Made by a program: the position numbers and the translations under genes
In this document: piece after piece, positions 1 to 5,950 of the stretch
How the letters are laid out: each line of letters starts with the position of its first letter
Position numbering within the stretch: the stretch's first letter is position 1
Notes under the pieces: model-generated
Databases searched by the model: none
What the model was told of the DNA's origin: nothing
The model's input: only the letters and a program-made list of their open reading frames with translations
Assembly: GCA_002469865.1 (NCBI GenBank)
Contig: DKOD01000048.1
Location: 1 to 6,975 of the forward strand
DNA from: Alphaproteobacteria bacterium UBA7371
Lineage (GTDB): Bacteria > Pseudomonadota > Alphaproteobacteria > UBA8317
Length of the DNA: 6,975 nucleotides
Reading direction: 5' to 3'

Positions 1-1
1 C

Positions 2-583
2 CCCACACCAGATGTTGCCAGGCCCATGGATGCCATGCGTCGGGTAACGATTTTTGCTGGGTCCCAGGGCGCCAGCTTTTTTGGTCCCGAACTCACCAAG
101 GCGCTGATGCCGTTATTTTTGGAGCGCAAGGACAACCTCGAAATCTGGCATCAGGTTCGCCAGGAAGATTTGGATGAGGTACAAAAATTATACCTTAATG
201 CCGGTGTCCATGCGACGGTGGCGGTGTTTTTTAAGGACCTGCCACAACGCCTCAAAATCACCGATGTTGCCATAGCACGTGCCGGCGCTTCCACCGTTGC
301 TGAGTTAACACTCTTTGGCGTTGCTTCGGTTTTTGTTCCATTGCCTGGAGGCCTTGACGCCCAGCAATCCATCAATGCTGAGGCCCTTGTGGCCCAGGCA
401 GGGGCTTTCATGGTGGATCAACATGACTTTGATGAAGAAAAATTGTTGGGCCATATCCGAAAGCTTTTGGAAGAGCCTTCCCATTTGCAGGAGGTTCGTG
501 CCGCCATGAAGGATATGGCAAAACCTCATGCGGGATCGGAATTGTCAGATTTGATCCTATCACAGGTTGGAGAGAGAGAATGA
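2..583 (+). CDS. murG: MurG, UDP-GlcNAc:lipid I N-acetylglucosaminyltransferase (C-terminal part; 5' end outside window)
   Basis: MurG transfers GlcNAc from UDP-GlcNAc to lipid I on the inner face of the cytoplasmic membrane, giving lipid II. The reading frame is open from the first bases, and 193 residues are visible, roughly the C-terminal half of a protein usually about 355-380 residues long. Seen here: the glycine-rich loop FAGSQGA (visible residues 18-24), IWHQ (48-51), and the donor-site stretch ARAGASTVAEL (92-102). Its Glu101 matches the family Glu that contacts the GlcNAc ribose. VPLPGGLDAQQSINA (112-126) carries the conserved Gln-Gln pair. By family knowledge these form the UDP-GlcNAc-binding Rossmann domain; the lipid I-binding N-terminal domain lies upstream. 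The ATG at 26 is internal, because the coding frame and MurG-like residues (PTPDV) continue before it. The stop overlaps the murC start in an ATGA at 580-583. Confidence 0.95.
   Translation, partial: PTPDVARPMDAMRRVTIFAGSQGASFFGPELTKALMPLFLERKDNLEIWHQVRQEDLDEVQKLYLNAGVHATVAVFFKDLPQRLKITDVAIARAGASTVAELTLFGVASVFVPLPGGLDAQQSINAEALVAQAGAFMVDQHDFDEEKLLGHIRKLLEEPSHLQEVRAAMKDMAKPHAGSELSDLILSQVGERE
569..572 (+). promoter_or_regulatory. Ribosome-binding site of murC
   Basis: GGAG lies 7 bases before the ATG at 580, inside the last codons of murG, and is followed by a purine run (AGAGAG) up to the start. It supports the ATG at 580 that overlaps the murG stop. The next ATG (584) is in a different frame. 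Confidence 0.7.
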
Positions 584-1998
584 ATGCGTTTCCTTTGGAA
601 ATTGGCATCATCCATTTTGTAGGGATTGGCGGCATTGGCATGTCCGGTATTGCCGAGGTGATGCATAATCTGGGCTATCAAGTTCAAGGTTCTGATATAT
701 CAGAAAGCGCCAACGTGCTTCGCCTAAGGGGTTTGGGTATTCATGTGGTGGTGGGTCAAAAGCGCGAAAATGTCGTCAATGCCGAGGTTGTGGTGGTTTC
801 CTCAGCCATCAAAGATGACAACCCTGAATTGCTGGAGGCCCGGGCAAAATTTATTCCCGTGGTGCGCCGCGCAGAGATGTTGGCGGAATTAATGAGGCTT
901 CGTCAGGCCATCGCCGTGGGGGGCACCCATGGCAAGACAACCACGACCTCCATTGTGGCCACCCTGCTGGATGGTGGTGGGTTTGATCCAACCGTCATTA
1001 ATGGCGGGATCATCAATGCCTATGGAACCAATGCGCGTCTTGGTACCGGAACCTGGATGGTGGCCGAGGCAGATGAATCTGATGGCACCTTTATCAAACT
1101 TCCAGCCACCATTGCTGTGGTCACCAACATAGATCCAGAACATCTTGATCATTACGGCACCTTCGAACAGGTCCGTGCGGCTTTCCAGCAATTTGTGGAA
1201 AATGTTCCCTTTTATGGTTGTGCGGTGATGTGCACCGACCACCCTGAGGTGATTAAGCTTGTGGGCAATATCACCGACCGGCGTATCATCACCTATGGCT
1301 TCAACCCCCAGGCCGACATTAGGGCCAGGAATGCCCAATGGCGCAATGGCCAAATGAATTTTGATGTTCGTATTTCTGACCGACGCAGCCGACAAGTTGA
1401 AGAAATGCTCGGGCTATCTATCCCCATGCCGGGGCTGCATAATGTGCAAAATGCCTTGGCCGCAATTGCCGTGGCGTTGGAGGTTGGTATTTCGCCAGCA
1501 CAAATCAAGGACGCCTTGGCCAAATTTGGTGGTGTGAACCGCCGTTTCACCCTTGTTGGGCGTTGGAACGACATCGATATTGTTGATGATTATGGCCACC
1601 ACCCGGTGGAAATTTCTGCGGTCTTGCAGGCAGCACGTCAATCATCTTCTGGCCAGGTGGTGGCCGTTGTGCAGCCCCATCGCTATTCTCGTTTAAAGGC
1701 CCTGTTTGAAGATTTTTGCATTGCTCTTTCAGAAGCTGATGAGGTTGTGGTGGCGGATGTTTTTGCCGCGGGTGAACAACCAATTGCAGGGGCATCCAAA
1801 GATGATCTTGTTCGTGCGTTGGAGGAGCGGGGTCATCGCTCGGTGGTTGCACTGGAGGGGCCAGAGGACTTGCCAAGCCTTATCCGCAGCCGTGCCCGAC
1901 CAGGTGATGTGGTGATGTGTTTGGGGGCTGGTTCCATCAGCCAATGGGCCCGAAAATTGCCAGAACAATTGGCCGAGGGGGCAAGCATCGAGGGATGA
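580..1998 (+). CDS. murC: MurC, UDP-N-acetylmuramate--L-alanine ligase
   Basis: Cytoplasmic ATP-dependent ligase that adds L-alanine to UDP-MurNAc, the first step of stem-peptide assembly. The 472 residues are the normal family length and all three Mur-ligase domains are present. The N-terminal UDP-binding Rossmann fold has VGIGGIGMSGIA (14-25). The central ATPase domain has the P-loop GGTHGKTTTTS (114-124), AEADESDGTF (162-171) and TNIDPEHLDHY (182-192). It is followed by GLHNVQNALAA (285-295) and GVNRRF (318-323). The C-terminal domain has DDYGHHP (336-342), QPHRYSR (365-371) and GAGSI (449-453). The GIGGIGMSG plus DDYGHHP combination separates MurC from MurD, MurE and MurF. The start at 580 gives a 4-base ATGA overlap with murG and has GGAG 7 bases upstream. 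The stop TGA (1996-1998) is nested in the murB start. No key residue appears to be missing. Confidence 0.98.
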   Translation: MNAFPLEIGIIHFVGIGGIGMSGIAEVMHNLGYQVQGSDISESANVLRLRGLGIHVVVGQKRENVVNAEVVVVSSAIKDDNPELLEARAKFIPVVRRAEMLAELMRLRQAIAVGGTHGKTTTTSIVATLLDGGGFDPTVINGGIINAYGTNARLGTGTWMVAEADESDGTFIKLPATIAVVTNIDPEHLDHYGTFEQVRAAFQQFVENVPFYGCAVMCTDHPEVIKLVGNITDRRIITYGFNPQADIRARNAQWRNGQMNFDVRISDRRSRQVEEMLGLSIPMPGLHNVQNALAAIAVALEVGISPAQIKDALAKFGGVNRRFTLVGRWNDIDIVDDYGHHPVEISAVLQAARQSSSGQVVAVVQPHRYSRLKALFEDFCIALSEADEVVVADVFAAGEQPIAGASKDDLVRALEERGHRSVVALEGPEDLPSLIRSRARPGDVVMCLGAGSISQWARKLPEQLAEGASIEG

Positions 1999-2903
1999 TG
2001 GATCTGGACGACATGGTCATGCAGGATCGACCGGGCGTTAAACTAACCGAGTTTGCCGATCTGTCGGGATATTCCTGGTTTCGGCTGGCTGGCAGAGCGC
2101 GGCTTTTGGCCGTGATAGAAGATGATCATGCGTTATCCAATTTTTTGATTGGCCTGCCTGACGAGATGCCCATGGAGGTTTTGGGCCTGGGGTCCAATGT
2201 TATCATTAGGGATGGCGGTATTCCTGGTGTGGTGATCAAGCTAGGGCGTGGTTTTCGTTTCCTTGAGCGGCGTGAAGCCAACCGTATTCGTGTTGGTGCC
2301 GGTTGCCTGGATGCACAAGTGGCCCGCTTTGCGGAGGCTGAGTCGCTTGCGGGCTTTGAGTTTCTGTCAACAATTCCCGGCAGCATTGGCGGTGCTGCGA
2401 TGATGAATGCTGGCGCCCATGGTGGGGCATTCCATGACCGTTTGGTGCATTTGGAGGCGGTGGACCGCCATGGGCAATTTATCACCCTAAGGCCGGATCA
2501 AATTGGCGCTTCCTATCGGCAAACCAATATTGAACAAGGGCTTCTGGTAACCGGGGCGCTGTTGCAGGGGGAGCCGGCCGACCAAGATGAGGTTTCCCGG
2601 CGCATGGCAAGATTCCAAGAGGAGCGGCGCCAAAGCCAACCCAGCCGGGAAAAAACCGGTGGCTCCACCTTTAAAAACCCAAAAGAAGCCAAAGCTTGGC
2701 AATTGATTGATGAGGCGGGATGTCGGGGGCTACTTCATGATGGTGTGCGGGTTTCACAAAAGCATTGCAATTTTCTGATCAATGAAAACGCCACCAGGGC
2801 CAATGCCATTGAAGAGCTTGGCGAGATGGTGCGGGAAAAAGTTTATGCCACATCAGGCGTGAGCCTTGAATGGGAAATACGCCGCTTGGGGGCCTTGGCA
2901 TGA
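1995..2903 (+). CDS. murB: MurB, UDP-N-acetylenolpyruvoylglucosamine reductase
   Basis: Cytoplasmic FAD enzyme that uses NADPH to reduce UDP-GlcNAc-enolpyruvate to UDP-MurNAc, the substrate of MurC. From the ATG at 1995 it has 302 residues, a usual length for this form. FAD-binding segments are GLGSNVIIRDGGIPGVV (64-80), GAGC (101-104) and FLSTIPGSIGGAAMMNAG (123-140). SYRQTN (173-178) and GGSTFKNP (222-229) follow; Ser224 is the expected proton-donating serine. C-terminal EWEIRRLG (292-299) holds the expected catalytic Glu. The RRQSQPSREKTGGSTFKNP arrangement resembles type II MurB (Bacillus/Staphylococcus-like) more than the E. coli type; that is inference. The frame is open back to an ATG at 1917, but that would add 26 residues entirely inside murC and lacks family similarity. 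ATG 1995 (ATGA overlap) or the adjacent ATG 1998 is preferred. The site has GAGGG immediately before it and GAGGGGG at 1975-1981, so the Shine-Dalgarno spacing is not ideal and translational coupling is likely. Confidence 0.96.
   Translation: MMDLDDMVMQDRPGVKLTEFADLSGYSWFRLAGRARLLAVIEDDHALSNFLIGLPDEMPMEVLGLGSNVIIRDGGIPGVVIKLGRGFRFLERREANRIRVGAGCLDAQVARFAEAESLAGFEFLSTIPGSIGGAAMMNAGAHGGAFHDRLVHLEAVDRHGQFITLRPDQIGASYRQTNIEQGLLVTGALLQGEPADQDEVSRRMARFQEERRQSQPSREKTGGSTFKNPKEAKAWQLIDEAGCRGLLHDGVRVSQKHCNFLINENATRANAIEELGEMVREKVYATSGVSLEWEIRRLGALA
2888..2892 (+). promoter_or_regulatory. Weak ribosome-binding site of ddl
   Basis: GGGGG, 7 bases before the ATG at 2900, inside the last codons of murB. 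It is an imperfect match to GGAGG, but its placement favours the overlapping start at 2900 (or 2903) over the earlier in-frame ATG at 2870. Confidence 0.45.
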
Positions 2904-3817
2904 TGGCTGCGGGCAAAAGAAAAGTTGTGGTCTTGTTGGGGGGGACTTCCAACGAGCGCGATGTATCGCTGGTGGGTGGTGAGGCCTGCGCCAAAGCGCT
3001 TGAACGGCTTGGCCATGAGGTTGTTCGTCTGGACCCCAAATTGGCTGGTTATGGCATGCTTTTTGGGCGCGACGATGTGGTGGTCTTCAATGGCCTTCAT
3101 GGTGTTCCTGGCGAGGATGGGGCAGTCCAGGGTCTTTTGGAAAGTCTTGGGCTTGCTTACACCCATTCCGGCGTGAATGCCTCCAGCGTTGCCATGAACA
3201 AGCAGCAAACCAGAATTTTGCTGTCCGAGGCAGGCCTTCCGGTGGCTAAGGGCATGCAAGGCAGCTGGGCGGAGCTTACCGAAAGTGCGGCCATGGAATT
3301 TCCATTCGTCCTCAAACCGTTATGCGATGGGTCCAGCGTGGGTGTTTATGTGGTGATGAATGGGGATGATTGGCAAAAATTGCCCCGTGGAACGCATCCT
3401 GCAGACCAATTATTTCTTTGTGAGGCTTATATTGATGGGCCTGAATACACAGTGGCGGTGATGGATGGCCGCCCCTTGACGGTTACCGAAATTCGGGTGG
3501 CCCAGGGGTTTTATGATTATCGGGCAAAATATGAAGAGGGTGGTTCGCAGCACATATGCCCCGCCGATATGCCTGAAGATATCAAGCTGGAATGCATGGG
3601 CCTGGCTGCTAAAGCCCATCACATTCTTGGTTGCCGGGGGGTTAGCAGAACAGACTTCCGGTTGGATGAACATGATGGGTCTTTGTATGTTCTGGAGATC
3701 AACACCCAGCCTGGCATGACGCCCACATCCCTAGTTCCAGAGCAAGCACAAGCCATGGGTATCTCTTTTGATGATCTGGTCTCCTTTATGTTGGAGGATG
3801 CTTCATGCGGCAGATAG
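2900..3817 (+). CDS. ddl: Ddl, D-alanine--D-alanine ligase
   Basis: ATP-grasp ligase that makes the D-Ala-D-Ala dipeptide later attached by MurF. From ATG 2900 it has 305 residues, the normal size. The N-terminal substrate loop is GGTSNERDVSL (14-24), whose Glu19 fits the D-Ala1-contacting Glu. NGLHGVPGEDGAVQGLLE (64-81) and YTHSGVNASSVAMNK (87-101) follow. The ATP-grasp lysine lies in FPFVLKP (134-140) and the glycine-rich loop in DGSSVGV (143-149). FYDYRAKY (204-211) has Lys210-Tyr211, where the E. coli enzyme has Lys215-Tyr216. Tyr there is the residue typical of D-Ala-D-Ala ligases, whereas Phe is found in D-Ala-D-Lac-type enzymes. Metal and transition-state residues lie in RTDFRLD (250-256) and LEINTQPGMTPTSLVP (265-280). 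So normal D-Ala-D-Ala-ended peptidoglycan is expected (inference). ATG 2870 would add 10 residues overlapping murB; 2900 gives an ATGA overlap and is preferred. The stop lies 13 bases inside ftsQ. Confidence 0.97.
   Translation: MMAAGKRKVVVLLGGTSNERDVSLVGGEACAKALERLGHEVVRLDPKLAGYGMLFGRDDVVVFNGLHGVPGEDGAVQGLLESLGLAYTHSGVNASSVAMNKQQTRILLSEAGLPVAKGMQGSWAELTESAAMEFPFVLKPLCDGSSVGVYVVMNGDDWQKLPRGTHPADQLFLCEAYIDGPEYTVAVMDGRPLTVTEIRVAQGFYDYRAKYEEGGSQHICPADMPEDIKLECMGLAAKAHHILGCRGVSRTDFRLDEHDGSLYVLEINTQPGMTPTSLVPEQAQAMGISFDDLVSFMLEDASCGR
3793..3797 (+). promoter_or_regulatory. Strong ribosome-binding site of ftsQ
   Basis: GGAGG, 7 bases before the ATG at 3805, within the last codons of ddl. It is the best Shine-Dalgarno match in the window, and it fixes the ftsQ start inside ddl. 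Confidence 0.8.
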
Positions 3818-4641
3818 GACCCAGCAACAACACTGGCTCCTTTGCGGGGTTAAAAAGAACGCTTCGCCGACCAGCTTATTATTGGGGCCTGCGAATGGGC
3901 TTGTTCGCAGTCATTATTGGGCTGGGTTTTGCGGTGGTGATGCTGGTACCTTGGGCGGTTTATTATGAGGAGAAGCTTGGTCAATTTGAGGATTATCTCG
4001 CCCGCGAACATGACATGAAATTGCAGAAGATTCTGGTGGCGGGCCGTCGGGGTCTTGATCAAGATGAAATTCTTGATCTCATGGGCGTGATTGAAAATGA
4101 GCCCATGTTGCGGCTGGATTTGCATGCCATTCGCGATCGTCTTTTGACCCACCCAGTCATTCGGGAAGTATCGGTACGCTATGTTGAGCCAGACACTTTG
4201 TTGGTGACCTTGGAAGAGCGTTTGCCCATGGGCGTGTGGATTGATGGAGGCTTGCCCAAATTATTTTCCCATGATGGGCATGAATTGGGTGTTATGGAGG
4301 TTGATCATGAAGATCTGCCCCGCTTTGCAGGTCCTGGTGCACCGGAGGCCGCATCGGAATTGATGAATATGCTTCTGGATTACCCAGAGATCGGCAAACG
4401 CCTCTCTCTGGCCATTCGCATAGGACATCGACGTTGGAATTTGCGGCTTGATTCCGGCCTGGAGATACTTTTGCCAGAAGCCCGCATGGCCGAGGCTTTG
4501 GCCCGCATCACCAGCATGCAGGAGGAAGAAGCTATTTTGGACCGGGATCTTTCATCAATTGATGCGCGGCTTGATGATCGCTGGTTTTTGAAGCTGAGCC
4601 CCCGGATTCGCGAGCAATTGTCCCAAAAGGAGCGTGCTTAG
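3805..4641 (+). CDS. ftsQ: FtsQ, cell division protein (POTRA domain)
   Basis: Bitopic inner-membrane protein that bridges early and late divisome proteins, binding FtsB/FtsL on the periplasmic side. The 278 residues are a normal length. A basic cytoplasmic tail (1-27, with KRTLRR) precedes one hydrophobic segment at about 31-51 (MGLFAVIIGLGFAVVMLVPW). A POTRA domain follows at about 73-140, with LVAGRRGLDQDEIL (77-90), HPVIREVSVRYVEPDTL (116-132) and LEERLP (136-141). The FtsQ-type beta domain comes next, with RFAGPGAPEAASEL (173-186), RRWNLRLDSGLEILLPE (209-225) and a closing SSIDARLDDRWFLKLSP (250-266). FAGPGAPEAA and RRW-LRL-G are typical of alphaproteobacterial FtsQ. The gene begins inside ddl (13-base overlap) behind a strong GGAGG and ends 3 bases before ftsA. 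Sequence conservation in this family is low, so the call rests on domain layout, these motifs and position. Confidence 0.95.
   Translation: MRQIGPSNNTGSFAGLKRTLRRPAYYWGLRMGLFAVIIGLGFAVVMLVPWAVYYEEKLGQFEDYLAREHDMKLQKILVAGRRGLDQDEILDLMGVIENEPMLRLDLHAIRDRLLTHPVIREVSVRYVEPDTLLVTLEERLPMGVWIDGGLPKLFSHDGHELGVMEVDHEDLPRFAGPGAPEAASELMNMLLDYPEIGKRLSLAIRIGHRRWNLRLDSGLEILLPEARMAEALARITSMQEEEAILDRDLSSIDARLDDRWFLKLSPRIREQLSQKERA
4627..4632 (+). promoter_or_regulatory. Ribosome-binding site of ftsA
   Basis: AAGGAG near the end of ftsQ, 12 bases before the ATG at 4645. The sequence match is good but the spacing is longer than the usual 5-9 bases, so initiation may depend partly on ribosomes finishing ftsQ (stop at 4639-4641). 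Confidence 0.6.
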
Positions 4642-4644
4642 ATC

Positions 4645-5907
4645 ATGGCCCAGGGAACCAAAAATGGAATTGTTGCGGTGGTTGATGTTGGTTCCACCCA
4701 TGTTGCTTGCCTGGTTGCCCGGGTGGCGCCATCGGCTGATGGCCATTCGCCAGACATCCATGTCACCGGTGCGTCCCATATCAAGAGTGAAGGTGTGGGG
4801 GCTGCAGGCGTGACCGACCTAAAGGCGGCAGAAAAAGCCATAAGAACCGCGATAGATTCCGCTGAGCAGCGTGCTGGGGTTACCTTAGAGCGGGTGGTGG
4901 TGGCATCCAATGCCGGGAAGCCCAAGGCAAGACTTATCACCACGGAGTTGGATTTGGGCGGTGGGGCCGCAACGCCTAGGGAAATCAGGTTGCTTGACGC
5001 CCATGCCAGGCGCAGTGCGGCAGAAGATGGCTCTGTGCTTATGCATTTTATCAGGCGGTATTACAGCGGTGATGATGGTGAGCGCCTGGATGATCCTGAG
5101 GGCATGCGCTTGGCAACATTGTCAGCAGATTATTGCCTTGTGGAAGCAGACCAACATGCTTGGGCAAATTTATCAGCCTGTGTGGAAGCGTCCCATGTGA
5201 AAATAGCAAAGCGTGTCGTGTCACCCCTGGCTGCTGCGACCGCCTGCCTGTCCGCAGATGAAATACATCAGGGTGTGGTCTGTATCGATATTGGTGGGTC
5301 TGCCACGTCTTTTGCGGTTTTTGAGGATGGTGCCTTGATTGATGTTGGGCTCATCCGCATTGGTTCGCAACATATCACCAATGACATTGCCATGGGCCTC
5401 AACATCACCATGGAAGATGCAGAACATCACAAAATGCTCAATGGTAATGCCATGGCCGCATCAGATTTTGTCGATGAAGCCGATGGTGAATTGCTTGAAG
5501 GCCGCCCTTCCGGTGGGGGAGGTCGCCAGATTTCTATCAGGCGGGGCGATTTAAACATGATCCTTAGGGCACGGGTTGATGAAATCCTTGACATGGTGGA
5601 GCAAAAAATAGGCGCCGATAATTTTGGTGGCCGTATCAGGAATATCGTGATGAGTGGTGGAGGCAGCCGTCTGCACGGTCTGGAGCTTTTGGTGCAAAGT
5701 CGATTTGGCTTGCCTGTTCGCCTTGGCCGTCCAGAAGTGATTCGTGGTATGCCGGAGGTGTTGAATGGTCCAACGGGTTGTGTGCTTGCAGGATTGCTGT
5801 TGCTGGCTGCCGATGCGCCCCAGGCTCGTTATGCCGGTTTGTCCGGCGGCACCGAGTCTGGTTTGTGGACACGTTTTGGCCATTGGTGGACAGAAAATTT
5901 TTATTAA
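4645..5907 (+). CDS. ftsA: FtsA, actin-like cell division protein
   Basis: Actin-fold ATP-binding protein that tethers FtsZ filaments to the membrane and recruits later divisome proteins. The 420 residues are a normal length. The phosphate-1 motif is VVDVGSTHVACLVA (12-25). Domain 1C spans roughly 83-165, with VVVASNAGKPKA (84-95). Phosphate-2 is CIDIGGSATSFAVF (213-226), followed by IRIGSQHITNDIAMGL (237-252). The adenosine motif is IVMSGGGSRLHG (334-345). The last residues, GLWTRFGHWWTENFY (406-420), form the expected amphipathic membrane-targeting helix with clustered Trp and Phe, so the C-terminus is complete. Oddities: phosphate-2 reads GGSAT where most relatives have GGG followed by S or T, and the usual YG/HG before the next loop is NG (KMLNGNA, 263-269). 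The gene follows ftsQ by 3 bases and is separated from ftsZ by 43 bases. Identity is certain from the motifs and context; the meaning of the substitutions is not. Confidence 0.97.
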   Translation: MAQGTKNGIVAVVDVGSTHVACLVARVAPSADGHSPDIHVTGASHIKSEGVGAAGVTDLKAAEKAIRTAIDSAEQRAGVTLERVVVASNAGKPKARLITTELDLGGGAATPREIRLLDAHARRSAAEDGSVLMHFIRRYYSGDDGERLDDPEGMRLATLSADYCLVEADQHAWANLSACVEASHVKIAKRVVSPLAAATACLSADEIHQGVVCIDIGGSATSFAVFEDGALIDVGLIRIGSQHITNDIAMGLNITMEDAEHHKMLNGNAMAASDFVDEADGELLEGRPSGGGGRQISIRRGDLNMILRARVDEILDMVEQKIGADNFGGRIRNIVMSGGGSRLHGLELLVQSRFGLPVRLGRPEVIRGMPEVLNGPTGCVLAGLLLLAADAPQARYAGLSGGTESGLWTRFGHWWTENFY

Positions 5908-5933
5908 TATGGGGCACTAGTTACCGCCCCATA
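5908..5933 (+). promoter_or_regulatory. Inverted repeat / RNA hairpin in the ftsA-ftsZ gap
   Basis: TATGGGGC (5908-5915) and GCCCCATA (5926-5933) are perfect reverse complements separated by 10 bases. The repeat starts directly after the ftsA stop codon and ends 6 bases before the GGAG of ftsZ. As RNA it would form an 8-bp stem with five G:C pairs. It is not followed by a T run, so it does not look like an intrinsic terminator. Possible roles are mRNA processing or stability, control of access to the ftsZ start, or, as a 26-bp DNA dyad, a protein-binding site. The repeat is seen directly; its function is inferred. Confidence 0.6.
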
Positions 5934-5939
5934 CATGTT

Positions 5940-5943
5940 GGAG
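5940..5943 (+). promoter_or_regulatory. Ribosome-binding site of ftsZ
   Basis: GGAG ends 4 bases before the ATG at 5948 and 7 bases before the ATG at 5951, so the spacing favours 5951. The site overlaps a GANTC sequence (GAGTC, 5941-5945), the recognition motif of the CcrM methyltransferase in many Alphaproteobacteria. Confidence 0.7.
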
Positions 5944-5950
5944 TCGAATG

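Noticed and set aside
889..1395. 168-codon open frame on the minus strand opposite murC
   Set aside because: It lies wholly opposite a strongly conserved MurC with intact motifs, has no recognisable protein features, and is a by-product of the codon bias of the + strand gene. Other minus-strand frames across the window were rejected for the same reason.
1917..1994. N-terminal extension of MurB from an upstream in-frame ATG at 1917
   Set aside because: These 26 residues come from murC coding sequence in another frame and do not resemble MurB. The ATG at 1995 overlaps the murC stop as at the neighbouring junctions.
2870..2899. Earlier ddl start at 2870
   Set aside because: It would add 10 residues of murB-overlapping sequence before the conserved start of the Ddl fold. 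The 2900 start has the ATGA overlap and a better-placed G-rich site.
5588..5622. TTGACA (5588) with GATAAT (5617) in ftsA as a promoter
   Set aside because: The spacer would be 23 bases, too long for a sigma-70-type promoter, and no better -10 lies at 16-18 bases.
5908..5933. Intrinsic terminator after ftsA
   Set aside because: The hairpin is followed by CATGTTGGAG rather than a T run, and terminating here would cut ftsZ off from the cluster.
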